Source of the DNA: Promicromonospora sp. MEB111
GTDB lineage: Bacteria > Actinomycetota > Actinomycetes > Actinomycetales > Cellulomonadaceae
Length of the DNA: 64,000 nucleotides
Assembly: GCF_030209445.1 (NCBI RefSeq)
Contig: NZ_JARVSD010000007.1
Span: 186,001 to 250,000 of the forward strand
Direction of reading: 5' to 3'
Position numbers and translations under genes: made by a program. The notes beneath the pieces were generated by a model, which did not search any database, was not told the DNA's origin, and was given only the letters and a program-made list of their open reading frames with translations. Positions 42,064-49,593 of this stretch are shown piece after piece (positions within the stretch are counted from its first letter, which is position 1; each line of letters opens with the position of its first letter).

Positions 42064-43179
42064 TCAGCGCCCGAGCCGGGTCGCCAGCGGGCAGGAGAAC
42101 GGGTCGCGGGCGCGGTGCTCGACGTCGTTGAGGTAGCGGACGACGATCCCGTAGGAACGGAAGAACCCCACCTCGGTGTAGGTCACGCCGAGGGTCGAGC
42201 AGAACTCGCGCACCAGGGGTTGGACGCGCCGGAGCGCGGGCCGGGGCATGCTCGGGAAGAGGTGGTGCTCGATCTGCCGGTTGAGGCCGCCCATGAAGAA
42301 GTCGACCGCGACGTTGCCCCGGATGTTGCGTGACATGAGCACCTGCCGGCGCAGGAAGTCGATCTCGGTACCGGGCGGGACGATCGGCATCCCCTTGTGG
42401 TTGGGGGCGAACGCGCCGCCCAGCAGCACGCCGAACAGGCCGAGCTGCACCGCGAGGAACGCGGCCGCGATCGCGGGCGGCAGCAGGATCAGGAGCACGG
42501 CGACGTTCAGGGCCAGGCGGGTCAGCAGCACGGGAGCCTCTACCGCGCGGTGCAGCACGGGCGCCTTGCCGAGCACGGTGCGCACGCTGGCCACGTGCAG
42601 GTTGAGCCCCTCGAGCGTCAGCAGCGGGAAGAAGAACCAGCCCTGCCGGCGGGCGAACCAGCGGCGCCAGCCGTCGCGGCTCGCCACGACCGCCGGCGTG
42701 AAGGCGATGACCCCGGGCGAGATGTCCGGGTCGCTCTCCTCCTGGTTCGGGGCGGAGTGGTGGGCGTCGTGCTTCGTGGTCCACCACGCGTGGCTCAGCC
42801 CGACGAACGCGTTCGCCAGGACGCGGCCGGTCCAGTCGTTCCACGCCCGGGAACGGAAGATCTGGCGGTGGGAGCTGTCGTGGCCGAGGAACGCGAGCTG
42901 GGCCAGCACGACGGCGAGCGCCACGGCGAGCAGGAGCTGCCACCACGAGTCGCCCACGAGCACGATCGCGGTCCAGACCAGCCCGAAGGCGGCGACGGTG
43001 GCGACCAGGCGCGTCCAGTAGTACCCGTACTGCCGCCGGTTCAGGCCCGACTCCCGCACCACCTTCGCCAGGACCGAGTAGTCACGCACCACGCGCCTGG
43101 CGGGCCGGCGGGGGGCCGCGGTGACGGCCGGTACCGGATGCTCACTCGGATCGGGCGGGCCGATCCCTCGTTCGCCCAC
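42064..43179 (-). CDS. Membrane fatty-acid desaturase
   Basis: About 371 residues from GTG 43179; upstream in-frame sequence exists, and the start is uncertain because no strong ribosome site is seen. Three histidine clusters that bind the di-iron centre are present: HDSSH, HDAHH and QIEHH (in GGLNRQIEHHLFPSMPR). The last, with Q replacing H, is typical of front-end and acyl-CoA desaturases. Four or so membrane helices separate them and there is no cytochrome b5 domain. It introduces a double bond into an acyl chain using O2. It lies 28 bp after the flavoprotein gene of the phenolic-lipid operon and may provide or modify the acyl chain. Confidence 0.9.
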   Translation of the reverse strand: MGERGIGPPDPSEHPVPAVTAAPRRPARRVVRDYSVLAKVVRESGLNRRQYGYYWTRLVATVAAFGLVWTAIVLVGDSWWQLLLAVALAVVLAQLAFLGHDSSHRQIFRSRAWNDWTGRVLANAFVGLSHAWWTTKHDAHHSAPNQEESDPDISPGVIAFTPAVVASRDGWRRWFARRQGWFFFPLLTLEGLNLHVASVRTVLGKAPVLHRAVEAPVLLTRLALNVAVLLILLPPAIAAAFLAVQLGLFGVLLGGAFAPNHKGMPIVPPGTEIDFLRRQVLMSRNIRGNVAVDFFMGGLNRQIEHHLFPSMPRPALRRVQPLVREFCSTLGVTYTEVGFFRSYGIVVRYLNDVEHRARDPFSCPLATRLGR

Positions 43180-43207
43180 CTTCCCACGGTACCCCTGCGC
43201 ACCTCGT

Positions 43208-44359
43208 TCAGCGGGCCAGCCGGTCGACCACGGCACCGTAGAGCCACGGCAGCCGGGCCGCGGCGGGCACGACGGCGCCGCGTGCGGGTCCCGACGCCCA
43301 CGCGACCAGGCCCGTGGTGAGCACGCGGTAGTCGCGCGTCACCGTGCGCCACGCCCGCTCGTACGCCTCGGCGTCCTCCAGGTGGCGGACGGCGGCGTCC
43401 GCCTGCGCGAGGCCCACCCGGACCCCCTCGCCGGTCAGGGCGTCGACGTAGCCCGACGCGTCCCCCACCAGCCGTACCCGTCCCGCGGTGCGCCGCCGCG
43501 ACCGGCGCCGCAGCGGGCCCGCGCCGAGCACGGTCCCGGTGGCCGTCGCGCCGGAGAGCCGGGCGGCGAGCTCCGGGAACTGCGAGCGCAGCAGCGTGTC
43601 GAACCCCGCCCCGGTCACGGTGCGGGGTGCGAGCAGCGCGACGCCGACGAGGTCGGGGGCGACCGGTGTCACGTAGGCCTCGGCGTGCGGCGACCAGTGC
43701 ACCTCGACGAGGTCGGTCCACGGCGTGACGGCGAAGTGCCGGCGCAGGCCGTACCGGCTGCCGGCCGGCCGGCCGGCTCCCCGGCCGGCCCCGGGCCCCG
43801 GGCGGACGTCGAGCCCGGCCAGGCGGCGGACCGCGGAGTGCAGGCCGTCGCACCCCAGCAGCCAGCGGCCGCGCACGGTGATCGGTGCGCCCGCCGTGCC
43901 CGCGTCGCCGTCGGCCGCGTCCCGGGCCGGGTGGCCGTCGTCCGCTCGGCCGGGCGTCACCTCGATCTCTACCCCCGCGGCGTCCTGCCGCAGGACGGTG
44001 ACCCGCCCGCACGTGCGGTGGGCGCCGACGTCAGCGGCGCGCGCCCGCAGGGCCTCGTGCAGGGTGGTGCGCCGCACGCCCCGCCCGGGTCCGGCGGTGA
44101 ACTCGTGGTCGGCGTGCCGCCCGGGCGCCCGGTAGCTGATCCCGGTCAGCACGTGTCCGGGCGGGTCGGCGCCGAGCGCCTGCACGGCCCGCAGCGCGCC
44201 GGGCAGCAGGCCCTCGCCGCACGCCTTGTCGAGGGTACCGGCCCGGTGGTCCACGACCAGCACGTCGAGTCCGGCGGCGCGCGCGTGCACGGCCGCGGCC
44301 AGGCCCACCGGCCCGGCACCCACCACCAGGACGTCCACGTCCGCGGCGGCCCGGCCCAT
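43208..44359 (-). CDS. FAD-dependent hydroxylase/reductase (SrsC-like or geranylgeranyl reductase-like)
   Basis: A 383-residue flavoprotein. VDVLVVGAGPVGLAAAVHAR at about 8-27 is the FAD Rossmann motif, RRTTLHEALRARA precedes the substrate region, and GRVRLVGDASGYVDALTGEGV is the GD motif of the PHBH-type family. It is the third gene of an operon with the type III PKS and ICMT-type genes, the order of srsABC in Streptomyces griseus, where SrsC hydroxylates the methylated alkylresorcinol; that function is by analogy. The closely related geranylgeranyl reductase family is the alternative. ATG 44359 is 5 bp after the preceding stop; GTG 44368, overlapping that stop, is also possible. Confidence 0.85.
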   Translation of the reverse strand: MGRAAADVDVLVVGAGPVGLAAAVHARAAGLDVLVVDHRAGTLDKACGEGLLPGALRAVQALGADPPGHVLTGISYRAPGRHADHEFTAGPGRGVRRTTLHEALRARAADVGAHRTCGRVTVLRQDAAGVEIEVTPGRADDGHPARDAADGDAGTAGAPITVRGRWLLGCDGLHSAVRRLAGLDVRPGPGAGRGAGRPAGSRYGLRRHFAVTPWTDLVEVHWSPHAEAYVTPVAPDLVGVALLAPRTVTGAGFDTLLRSQFPELAARLSGATATGTVLGAGPLRRRSRRRTAGRVRLVGDASGYVDALTGEGVRVGLAQADAAVRHLEDAEAYERAWRTVTRDYRVLTTGLVAWASGPARGAVVPAAARLPWLYGAVVDRLAR

Positions 44360-44364
44360 GCCGC

Positions 44365-44892
44365 TCACCCCGGCCCGGGCACGGCCTGCCGGAGCGCCCG
44401 CTCCTCGGCCGGGATGCGGAACCGGGCGAGCAGCACCGCGTTCAGCACGGTGAACGTGAGGGCCGTGACCCAGCAGGTGTGCACCAGCGGCAGCGCGATC
44501 CCCTCGACCACCACGGCCACGTAGTTGGGGTGGCGCAGCCACCGGTACGGCCCGCCGGACACGAGCGGCAGGCCGGGCACCACGATGATGCGGGTGTTCC
44601 AGCGGTGCCCCAGCGTGGCGACGCACCACCAGCGCAGCGCCTGGCTCGCGAGCACGAGCACGAGCATGGGCCAGCCCAGCCACGGCAGGAACGGACGGTC
44701 GGCGAGCACCGCCTCCGCCACGCACGCCACCAGCAGCCCGGTGTGCAGCGCCACCATCGCCGGGAAGTGCCCCCGGCCCGACTCGACACCGCCGCGCTCG
44801 AACGACCACCGGGCGTTGCGGGCCGACACGACGAGCTCGGCGAGGCGCTCCACGCCCGTCGCCGCCACGAGCGCGACGTAGAACCCGAGCAC
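44365..44892 (-). CDS. Isoprenylcysteine carboxyl methyltransferase-family (SrsB-like) methyltransferase
   Basis: A 175-residue membrane protein with four hydrophobic segments. The C-terminal GGPYRWLRHPNYVAVVVEG at about 117-135 contains the RHPxY motif of the ICMT/SAM-binding family. In type III PKS loci such proteins O-methylate the phenolic ring of alkylresorcinols or alkylpyrones (SrsB in S. griseus). The start is GTG 44892, one base after the PKS stop, so it is translationally coupled. Confidence 0.87.
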   Translation of the reverse strand: MLGFYVALVAATGVERLAELVVSARNARWSFERGGVESGRGHFPAMVALHTGLLVACVAEAVLADRPFLPWLGWPMLVLVLASQALRWWCVATLGHRWNTRIIVVPGLPLVSGGPYRWLRHPNYVAVVVEGIALPLVHTCWVTALTFTVLNAVLLARFRIPAEERALRQAVPGPG

Positions 44893-44893
44893 C

Positions 44894-45979
44894 TCAGCTC
44901 CCCTCCAGCCGCAGCAGCACCAGCTCGCACGACACCCCGGGGCCGAACGCCATGAGCACGGCGGGCGAGCCGGGCGGGGCCTCGGCGTTCTCCAGGGTCC
45001 TGGCCAGGACGTCCAGCACGGACACCGAGGAGAGGTTGCCGGCGGCCGCCAGGCTCGCGCGGCTCTCCCGGACGGCGTCCTCGGACAGCCCGAGGGCGTC
45101 CCGCACCGCGTCGATCACGCGCGGCCCGCCCGCGTGCACCACCCAGGTGGGCACCTGGGCGGGTGTGAGGCCGTGGTCGGCCAGCAGCCCCTTCACGTCG
45201 GCGAGCAGGTGCGCGCCCAGCAGGTCGGGCAGGTCGGCCGAGAGGACGATCGCGAACCCGGTGTCCCGCACCTCCCAGCCCAGGGCGTCCGTGGTGCCGG
45301 GGTAGAGCTGCGAGCGGGTGTCCAGCACCCGGGCCGTCGGCCGTCGGCCCGGCGTCGCCCGTGCCAGCGGGTGCTGCGCGCCCACGACGACGGCCGCCGC
45401 CGCGCCGTCGCCGAACAGCCCGGACGCCACCAGGTTGGCCGCGGAGTCGTCGCCGTGCTGCAGGGTCAGGGAGCACAGCTCGACCGCGACCAGGAGCGAC
45501 ACGTCACGCGGCCGCCCCAGCAGGTGGTCGTGCACCCGCGCCAGCCCGCCCGCTCCGCCCGCGCAGCCCAGACCGAACGACGGCGTGCGCCGCACGTCCC
45601 CACGCAAGCCGAGCCGCTCGGACAGGAGCACGTCCAGCGACGGCGCCGCCACCCCCGTGACCGAGGTGGCGAACACGTGGTCGACCTCCCCCGGCTCGAC
45701 CCCCGCCGCGGCCAGCGCCCGGCGGCAGGCCTGCTCCGCGAGCAGCGTGCCCTCCCGGACGAACACCGCGTTGGTCGCGCCCATCGACCCCAGGCCCGCG
45801 TACTCCTCCAGCGGCAGCACCAGGTGCCGGCTACGCACGCCGGCGCTCGCGTGCAGACGCCTCAGCAGCGCGGCCCGCGTCGGGTCCGGCGTCACCAGGG
45901 GCGCCACGGCCTCGGTGATCGCCTCCTGGGCGTAGACGTACCGAGGCAGGACCGCTTCGACCGCTACGACGCGCGACAC
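44894..45979 (-). CDS. Type III polyketide synthase
   Basis: A 361-residue chalcone-synthase-like enzyme. The catalytic triad is clear: Cys139 in FGLGCAGGA, His282 in WVVHAGGPR and Asn315 in AAGNLSSVS. It condenses an acyl starter, probably a fatty acyl-CoA, with malonyl-CoA to an alkylresorcinol or alkylpyrone. GTG 45979 is preceded by AGGA about 8 nt upstream. It is the first gene of a tight operon with the methyltransferase and flavoprotein genes, and divergent from a UbiA gene only 58 bp away, suggesting joint regulation and prenylation of the product. The starter length cannot be deduced. Confidence 0.92.
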   Translation of the reverse strand: MSRVVAVEAVLPRYVYAQEAITEAVAPLVTPDPTRAALLRRLHASAGVRSRHLVLPLEEYAGLGSMGATNAVFVREGTLLAEQACRRALAAAGVEPGEVDHVFATSVTGVAAPSLDVLLSERLGLRGDVRRTPSFGLGCAGGAGGLARVHDHLLGRPRDVSLLVAVELCSLTLQHGDDSAANLVASGLFGDGAAAAVVVGAQHPLARATPGRRPTARVLDTRSQLYPGTTDALGWEVRDTGFAIVLSADLPDLLGAHLLADVKGLLADHGLTPAQVPTWVVHAGGPRVIDAVRDALGLSEDAVRESRASLAAAGNLSSVSVLDVLARTLENAEAPPGSPAVLMAFGPGVSCELVLLRLEGS

Positions 45980-46037
45980 CTAAGCATCCTGACCCAGGAC
46001 CAGCCCAGCCGCGCGGGGAGCGCCCACCAGGACTACC

Positions 46038-46904
46038 GTGCCGCCCATGATGACCGGCACCGATGCCCGCCGCCTCGGCCGTGGCCTCGTGCTCGCGAGC
46101 CACCCCGCGCCCGCCGCCGTGGTCACCGCCCTGGCCGCCGGGCTCGCCGCTGCCCTCGGGTCCGGAGCAGGCGTCGTCGCGCTGGTCGCCGTGGCCGTCG
46201 GTACGGGCCAGCTCTCCGTCGGCTGGTCCAACGACTGGATCGACGCATCCCGCGACCTGGCCGTGCACCGCGCCGACAAGCCCGTCGTGCAAGGGCTCGT
46301 CACCGCGGCCACCCTGCGCGGCGCCGCGTTCGCGGCGCTCGCCGTCTGCGTCGTCACGTCGCTGGCGGCGGGCCTCGCCGCCGGGACCGCGCACCTGGTG
46401 GCTGTCGCCGGGGCGTGGGCCTACAACGCCCGGCTCAAGTCGACCGCCTGGTCCTGGCTGCCCTACGCGCTCTCGTTCGGCCTGCTGGCGGTCTTCGTCG
46501 TGCTCGCCGCGCCCGGCCCGCGCGTCCCCGCCGCCTGGGCGGTGCTCGCCGCCGCGCTGCTCGGCGTGGGCGCGCACGTCGCCAACACCCTGCCCGACCT
46601 GGAGGACGACGCCGCCACCGGCGTGCGCGGCCTGCCCCACCGGCTCGGCCGCCGGGCGTCCGGCGTGCTCGCCCCCGCCCTCCTGACCGCGGCGGTCGCC
46701 GTCGTGGTCGTCGGGCCGGCCGGGCCCCCGGCACCCGCGGCCTGGGCCGGCGGCGTGGTCGCCGTCGTCCTGGCCCTGGCCGCAGGAGCCGTGGCCGTGA
46801 CCCGGCCCCGCAGCCGCGCACCGTTCGCGCTGAGCCTGTGCGTCGCCGTCGTGTGCGTGGTGCTGCTGGCACTGGCCGCCCCGGACATCGCCGTGGTGCC
46901 CTGA
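46038..46904 (+). CDS. UbiA-family prenyltransferase
   Basis: A 288-residue protein with about eight or nine membrane helices. Two aspartate-rich motifs bind Mg-diphosphate: NDWIDASRD near residue 66 (N-D-x-x-D-x-x-x-D) and DLEDDAATG near residue 190. It transfers a prenyl group to an aromatic or lipid acceptor. The divergent arrangement with the type III PKS operon suggests the PKS phenolic product as acceptor. GTG 46038 has AGGA upstream; ATG 46047 or 46050 are alternatives. Confidence 0.87.
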   Translation: MPPMMTGTDARRLGRGLVLASHPAPAAVVTALAAGLAAALGSGAGVVALVAVAVGTGQLSVGWSNDWIDASRDLAVHRADKPVVQGLVTAATLRGAAFAALAVCVVTSLAAGLAAGTAHLVAVAGAWAYNARLKSTAWSWLPYALSFGLLAVFVVLAAPGPRVPAAWAVLAAALLGVGAHVANTLPDLEDDAATGVRGLPHRLGRRASGVLAPALLTAAVAVVVVGPAGPPAPAAWAGGVVAVVLALAAGAVAVTRPRSRAPFALSLCVAVVCVVLLALAAPDIAVVP

Positions 46905-46983
46905 ACCCGGTCGGCCCGCCCTCGGCGCGTAGGGTGGAGAACCCGGCGAATCAATGCCCTGACTCGGGAGAAGGTCTCGTGCG

Positions 46984-47655
46984 ATGAGAATCTCGACGTC
47001 CCCCCACGACCTCGCGCGCCGGGCCGCCACCGTGCTCGGCTCCGGCCTCGAGGCCAGCATCATCTTCCGTGAGCACGGCGTGTCGGTCGCCGCGGGCAGC
47101 AGCTCCGCCGCTGCCGGCCGGTGCGACCAGGCAGAGGCCCGGGCCGAGACCGGACCCTGCATCGACTCCATCAACCTGGGAACGATCCAGGTCGTACCGG
47201 TCGTCGCCGAGACGGCCGGCTGGGATGCCTGGCGCGCCCAGACCCTGCGCGAGGGCTTCGTCTCCGCGCTCGCGGTCCCCGCCTTCGTCAACGACGACGT
47301 CGCCGTCGCGCTCAACCTGTACTCCCGCGCACCGGATCCCTGGACCAACGAGCTCCTCACCGCGGCGGACGGCTACGCACAGCTCGCCTCAGCCATGGTC
47401 GCCCTGCACCTGGAGCTGGCCGAGCTCGAGGACGCCACCGCGGGCCTGTACCGCGAGCTGTCCGACACCGCCGCGGTCGAGCGCGCCGTCGGGGCGATCA
47501 TGCACTCGAACGACACCAGCGAGAGCGAGGCGAGACGGATCATCGAGTCAGCCTCCAAGCACCGCAACGTCACGCAGCGGGACGTGGCCGAGACCATCCT
47601 GCGCGCCCTGGTGGTCACCGACGAGCCCTCGCCCGACGAGCACCCCGGCGCCTGA
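46984..47655 (+). CDS. GAF-ANTAR RNA-binding regulator
   Basis: A 223-residue protein. A GAF-type sensor domain covers about 10-140 (CIDSINLGTIQVVPVVAE, FVSALAVPAFVNDDVAVALN). An ANTAR domain follows at about 150-205 (TAAVERAVGAIMHSNDTSES, then ASKHRNVTQRDVAETIL). ANTAR proteins bind twin-hexaloop RNA and prevent transcription termination. Genes of this type are common and often orphan in actinobacteria. GGGAGAAGG precedes ATG 46984. The regulated transcript is unknown. Confidence 0.9.
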   Translation: MRISTSPHDLARRAATVLGSGLEASIIFREHGVSVAAGSSSAAAGRCDQAEARAETGPCIDSINLGTIQVVPVVAETAGWDAWRAQTLREGFVSALAVPAFVNDDVAVALNLYSRAPDPWTNELLTAADGYAQLASAMVALHLELAELEDATAGLYRELSDTAAVERAVGAIMHSNDTSESEARRIIESASKHRNVTQRDVAETILRALVVTDEPSPDEHPGA

Positions 47656-47676
47656 GCGGACCCCCCAGGCGCCGGG
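47644..47676. terminator. Hairpin overlapping the stop of the ANTAR gene
   Basis: An 11-bp perfect stem (CCCGGCGCCTG paired with CAGGCGCCGGG) with an 11-nt loop contains the TGA of the ANTAR gene and lies just before the stop of the convergent LLM gene at 47691. It probably terminates both transcripts. Confidence 0.65.
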
Positions 47677-47690
47677 CCGCTCCGGACCGG

Positions 47691-48572
47691 TCAGACCTCG
47701 TTCAGCCGGGGCACGACCTTCTCGGCCAGCGCGGTCGCCCACGGGACCGGGTTCTCGTACGGCGTCGGCATCAGGCCCACGAGCGAGACGCCCAGCGCCC
47801 GGTACCGCTCCATGTCCTTCAGGAACGCGTCCGTGTCACCGGTCGCGTCACCCTGGTAGAGCATCGTCTTCTCGATCGCGTCGTAGTCGGTGCCGAGGCG
47901 CTCGCAGTGCCCGCGCAGCACGTCCAGCTTGTGCGCGACCGTCGCCAGCGCCTCGTCGCCGGGCCCGCCGAACAGGTTGCACGCCTGCCCGTACTGGGCC
48001 ACCAGCCGCAGCGTCTTCTGCTCGCCGCCCCCGCCGATCATCACCGGGACGGTGCCGCGCGGCGGCTGCGGCAGGTTGATCGTCTCGGCGAGCTGGTAGT
48101 GCTTGCCCTCGAACGCGCCGTCGTTGTCCGACCACATCTGGCGGCAGATCTGGATCGTCTCCTCCAGCCGCTCGAACCGCTCCGCCGTCGGCGGGAACGG
48201 CACGCCGAGACCCGCGTGCTCCCGGTCGTACCAGGCCGCGCCGATGCCCAGCATGGCGCGACCGCGCGAGAGCACGTCCAGCGTGGAGACCGTCTTGGCC
48301 AGGAGGCCCGGACGCCGGTAGGTGACGCCCGTGACCAGCAGGCTCAGCCGGACGTTCTTCGTCACGCCGGCGAGGTAGCCCAGCGAGGTGTAACCCTCCA
48401 GCATCGGCTCGTACGGCCCGCCCGCGTGGAGCATCTGGAACCAGTGGTCCATGACCGTGAAGAGGTTCACGCCGCCCTCGTCGGCGATCTGCGCGGTCTC
48501 GGTGAGGCGGTCGGCCAGAGTGGTCTCCCACTCCGGGTGGGTGAACGTGAAGTAGTGCAGCCCAAGATCCAT
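47691..48572 (-). CDS. LLM-class (F420-dependent type) oxidoreductase
   Basis: A 293-residue luciferase-like monooxygenase-family enzyme. LGLHYFTFTHPEWE at the start and VMDHWFQM, KNVRLSLLVTGVTYRRPGLLAKTVSTLDVLSRGRAMLGIGAAWYDREH in short motifs (SRGRAMLGIGAAW) are typical of actinobacterial F420-dependent members. It acts in the cytoplasm as a hydride-transfer oxidoreductase; the substrate is unknown. A TAGGGT element 7 nt before ATG 48572 suggests a leaderless transcript. Confidence 0.88.
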   Translation of the reverse strand: MDLGLHYFTFTHPEWETTLADRLTETAQIADEGGVNLFTVMDHWFQMLHAGGPYEPMLEGYTSLGYLAGVTKNVRLSLLVTGVTYRRPGLLAKTVSTLDVLSRGRAMLGIGAAWYDREHAGLGVPFPPTAERFERLEETIQICRQMWSDNDGAFEGKHYQLAETINLPQPPRGTVPVMIGGGGEQKTLRLVAQYGQACNLFGGPGDEALATVAHKLDVLRGHCERLGTDYDAIEKTMLYQGDATGDTDAFLKDMERYRALGVSLVGLMPTPYENPVPWATALAEKVVPRLNEV

Positions 48573-48739
48573 GCCTCCGACCCTAGCACCCGGTTGTCAT
48601 GCTCTGACGCTCATGTCGTGATCTGCCATCGCCCGCCCGGACCGGGTGAGTTTCGGGCCTGTGGTGGTGCGCCGCCCGGACCCGGCGTTGACTGGAGACC
48701 GCGGGGGCCACGCGACGGCACGAGCCGAGGAGCAGCCCC

Positions 48740-49573
48740 ATGACCGACACCGACCGCGTCCCGCCCGAGGTCCTCACGGCCGTACGCGCCAAGCACCGCG
48801 CGCTGTGGGCGCTCGGCGACTACCCGGCGGTCGCCACCGAGGTGATCCCCGCGCTGGGCCCCGTCCTGGTCGAGGCCGCCGGCGTGCGGCCGGGCGACCG
48901 GGTGCTCGACGTCGGCGCCGGGTCGGGCAACGCCGCGATCCCCGCCGCGCTCGCCGGTGCGCAGGTCGTCGCGTCCGACCTGACGCCCGAGCTGTTCGAC
49001 GCCGGGCGCGCCGCCGCCGCGGCCCGGGGCGCCGAGCTCACGTGGGCCGAGGCCGACGCGCACGCGCTCCCGTACGACGACGGCGCGTTCGACACCGTGC
49101 TGTCCTGCGTGGGCGTCATGTTCGCCCCGTTCCACCAGACCGCCGCGGACGAGCTGGTCCGCGTGGTGCGGCCCGACGGGACGATCGGGCTCGTCGCCTG
49201 GACGCCGGCCGGGTTCATCGGCCAGATGTTCGCCGCGATGAAGCCGTACGCCCCCGCTCCTCCGCCCGGAGCGCAGCCGCCGCCGCTGTGGGGCGACGAG
49301 GAGCACGTGCGCTCGCTGCTGGGCGACCGGGTCACCGACGTGCGCGCCGAGGTGCGGTCGCTGCCCGTCACGCGGTTCGCCACGGGCACGGAGTTCCGCG
49401 AGTTCTTCAAGGCCGTGTACGGCCCCACCATCGCGGTGTACCGCAACGTGGCCGACGACGCCGCGCGCACCGCCGAGCTCGACGGCACGCTCCTGGACCT
49501 GGCCGCCCGGTTCCAGGGTCTCGACGGCGCGATGGGCTGGGAGTACCTGCTGTTCACCGCGCGGCGGGCGTGA
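48740..49573 (+). CDS. SAM-dependent class I methyltransferase
   Basis: A 277-residue methyltransferase. Motif I VLDVGAGSGNAAIPAALAG is at about 54-72, followed by VVASDLTPELF, DAHALPYDDGAFDTVLSC (motif II region) and RPDGTIGLVAW (motif III). The substrate is not readable; the overall form resembles ubiquinone/menaquinone-type small-molecule methyltransferases. GAGGAG precedes ATG 48740. It stands alone between the divergent LLM gene and convergent FecCD gene. Confidence 0.88.
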   Translation: MTDTDRVPPEVLTAVRAKHRALWALGDYPAVATEVIPALGPVLVEAAGVRPGDRVLDVGAGSGNAAIPAALAGAQVVASDLTPELFDAGRAAAAARGAELTWAEADAHALPYDDGAFDTVLSCVGVMFAPFHQTAADELVRVVRPDGTIGLVAWTPAGFIGQMFAAMKPYAPAPPPGAQPPPLWGDEEHVRSLLGDRVTDVRAEVRSLPVTRFATGTEFREFFKAVYGPTIAVYRNVADDAARTAELDGTLLDLAARFQGLDGAMGWEYLLFTARRA

Positions 49574-49593
49574 CCCCCCGCCGTCACGCCCGC
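49564..49593. terminator. Bidirectional hairpin over two convergent stop codons
   Basis: An 11-bp perfect stem (GCGGGCGTGAC and GTCACGCCCGC) with an 8-nt loop contains the TGA of the methyltransferase gene on the left and the stop of the FecCD gene on the right. It likely ends both transcripts. Confidence 0.65.
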
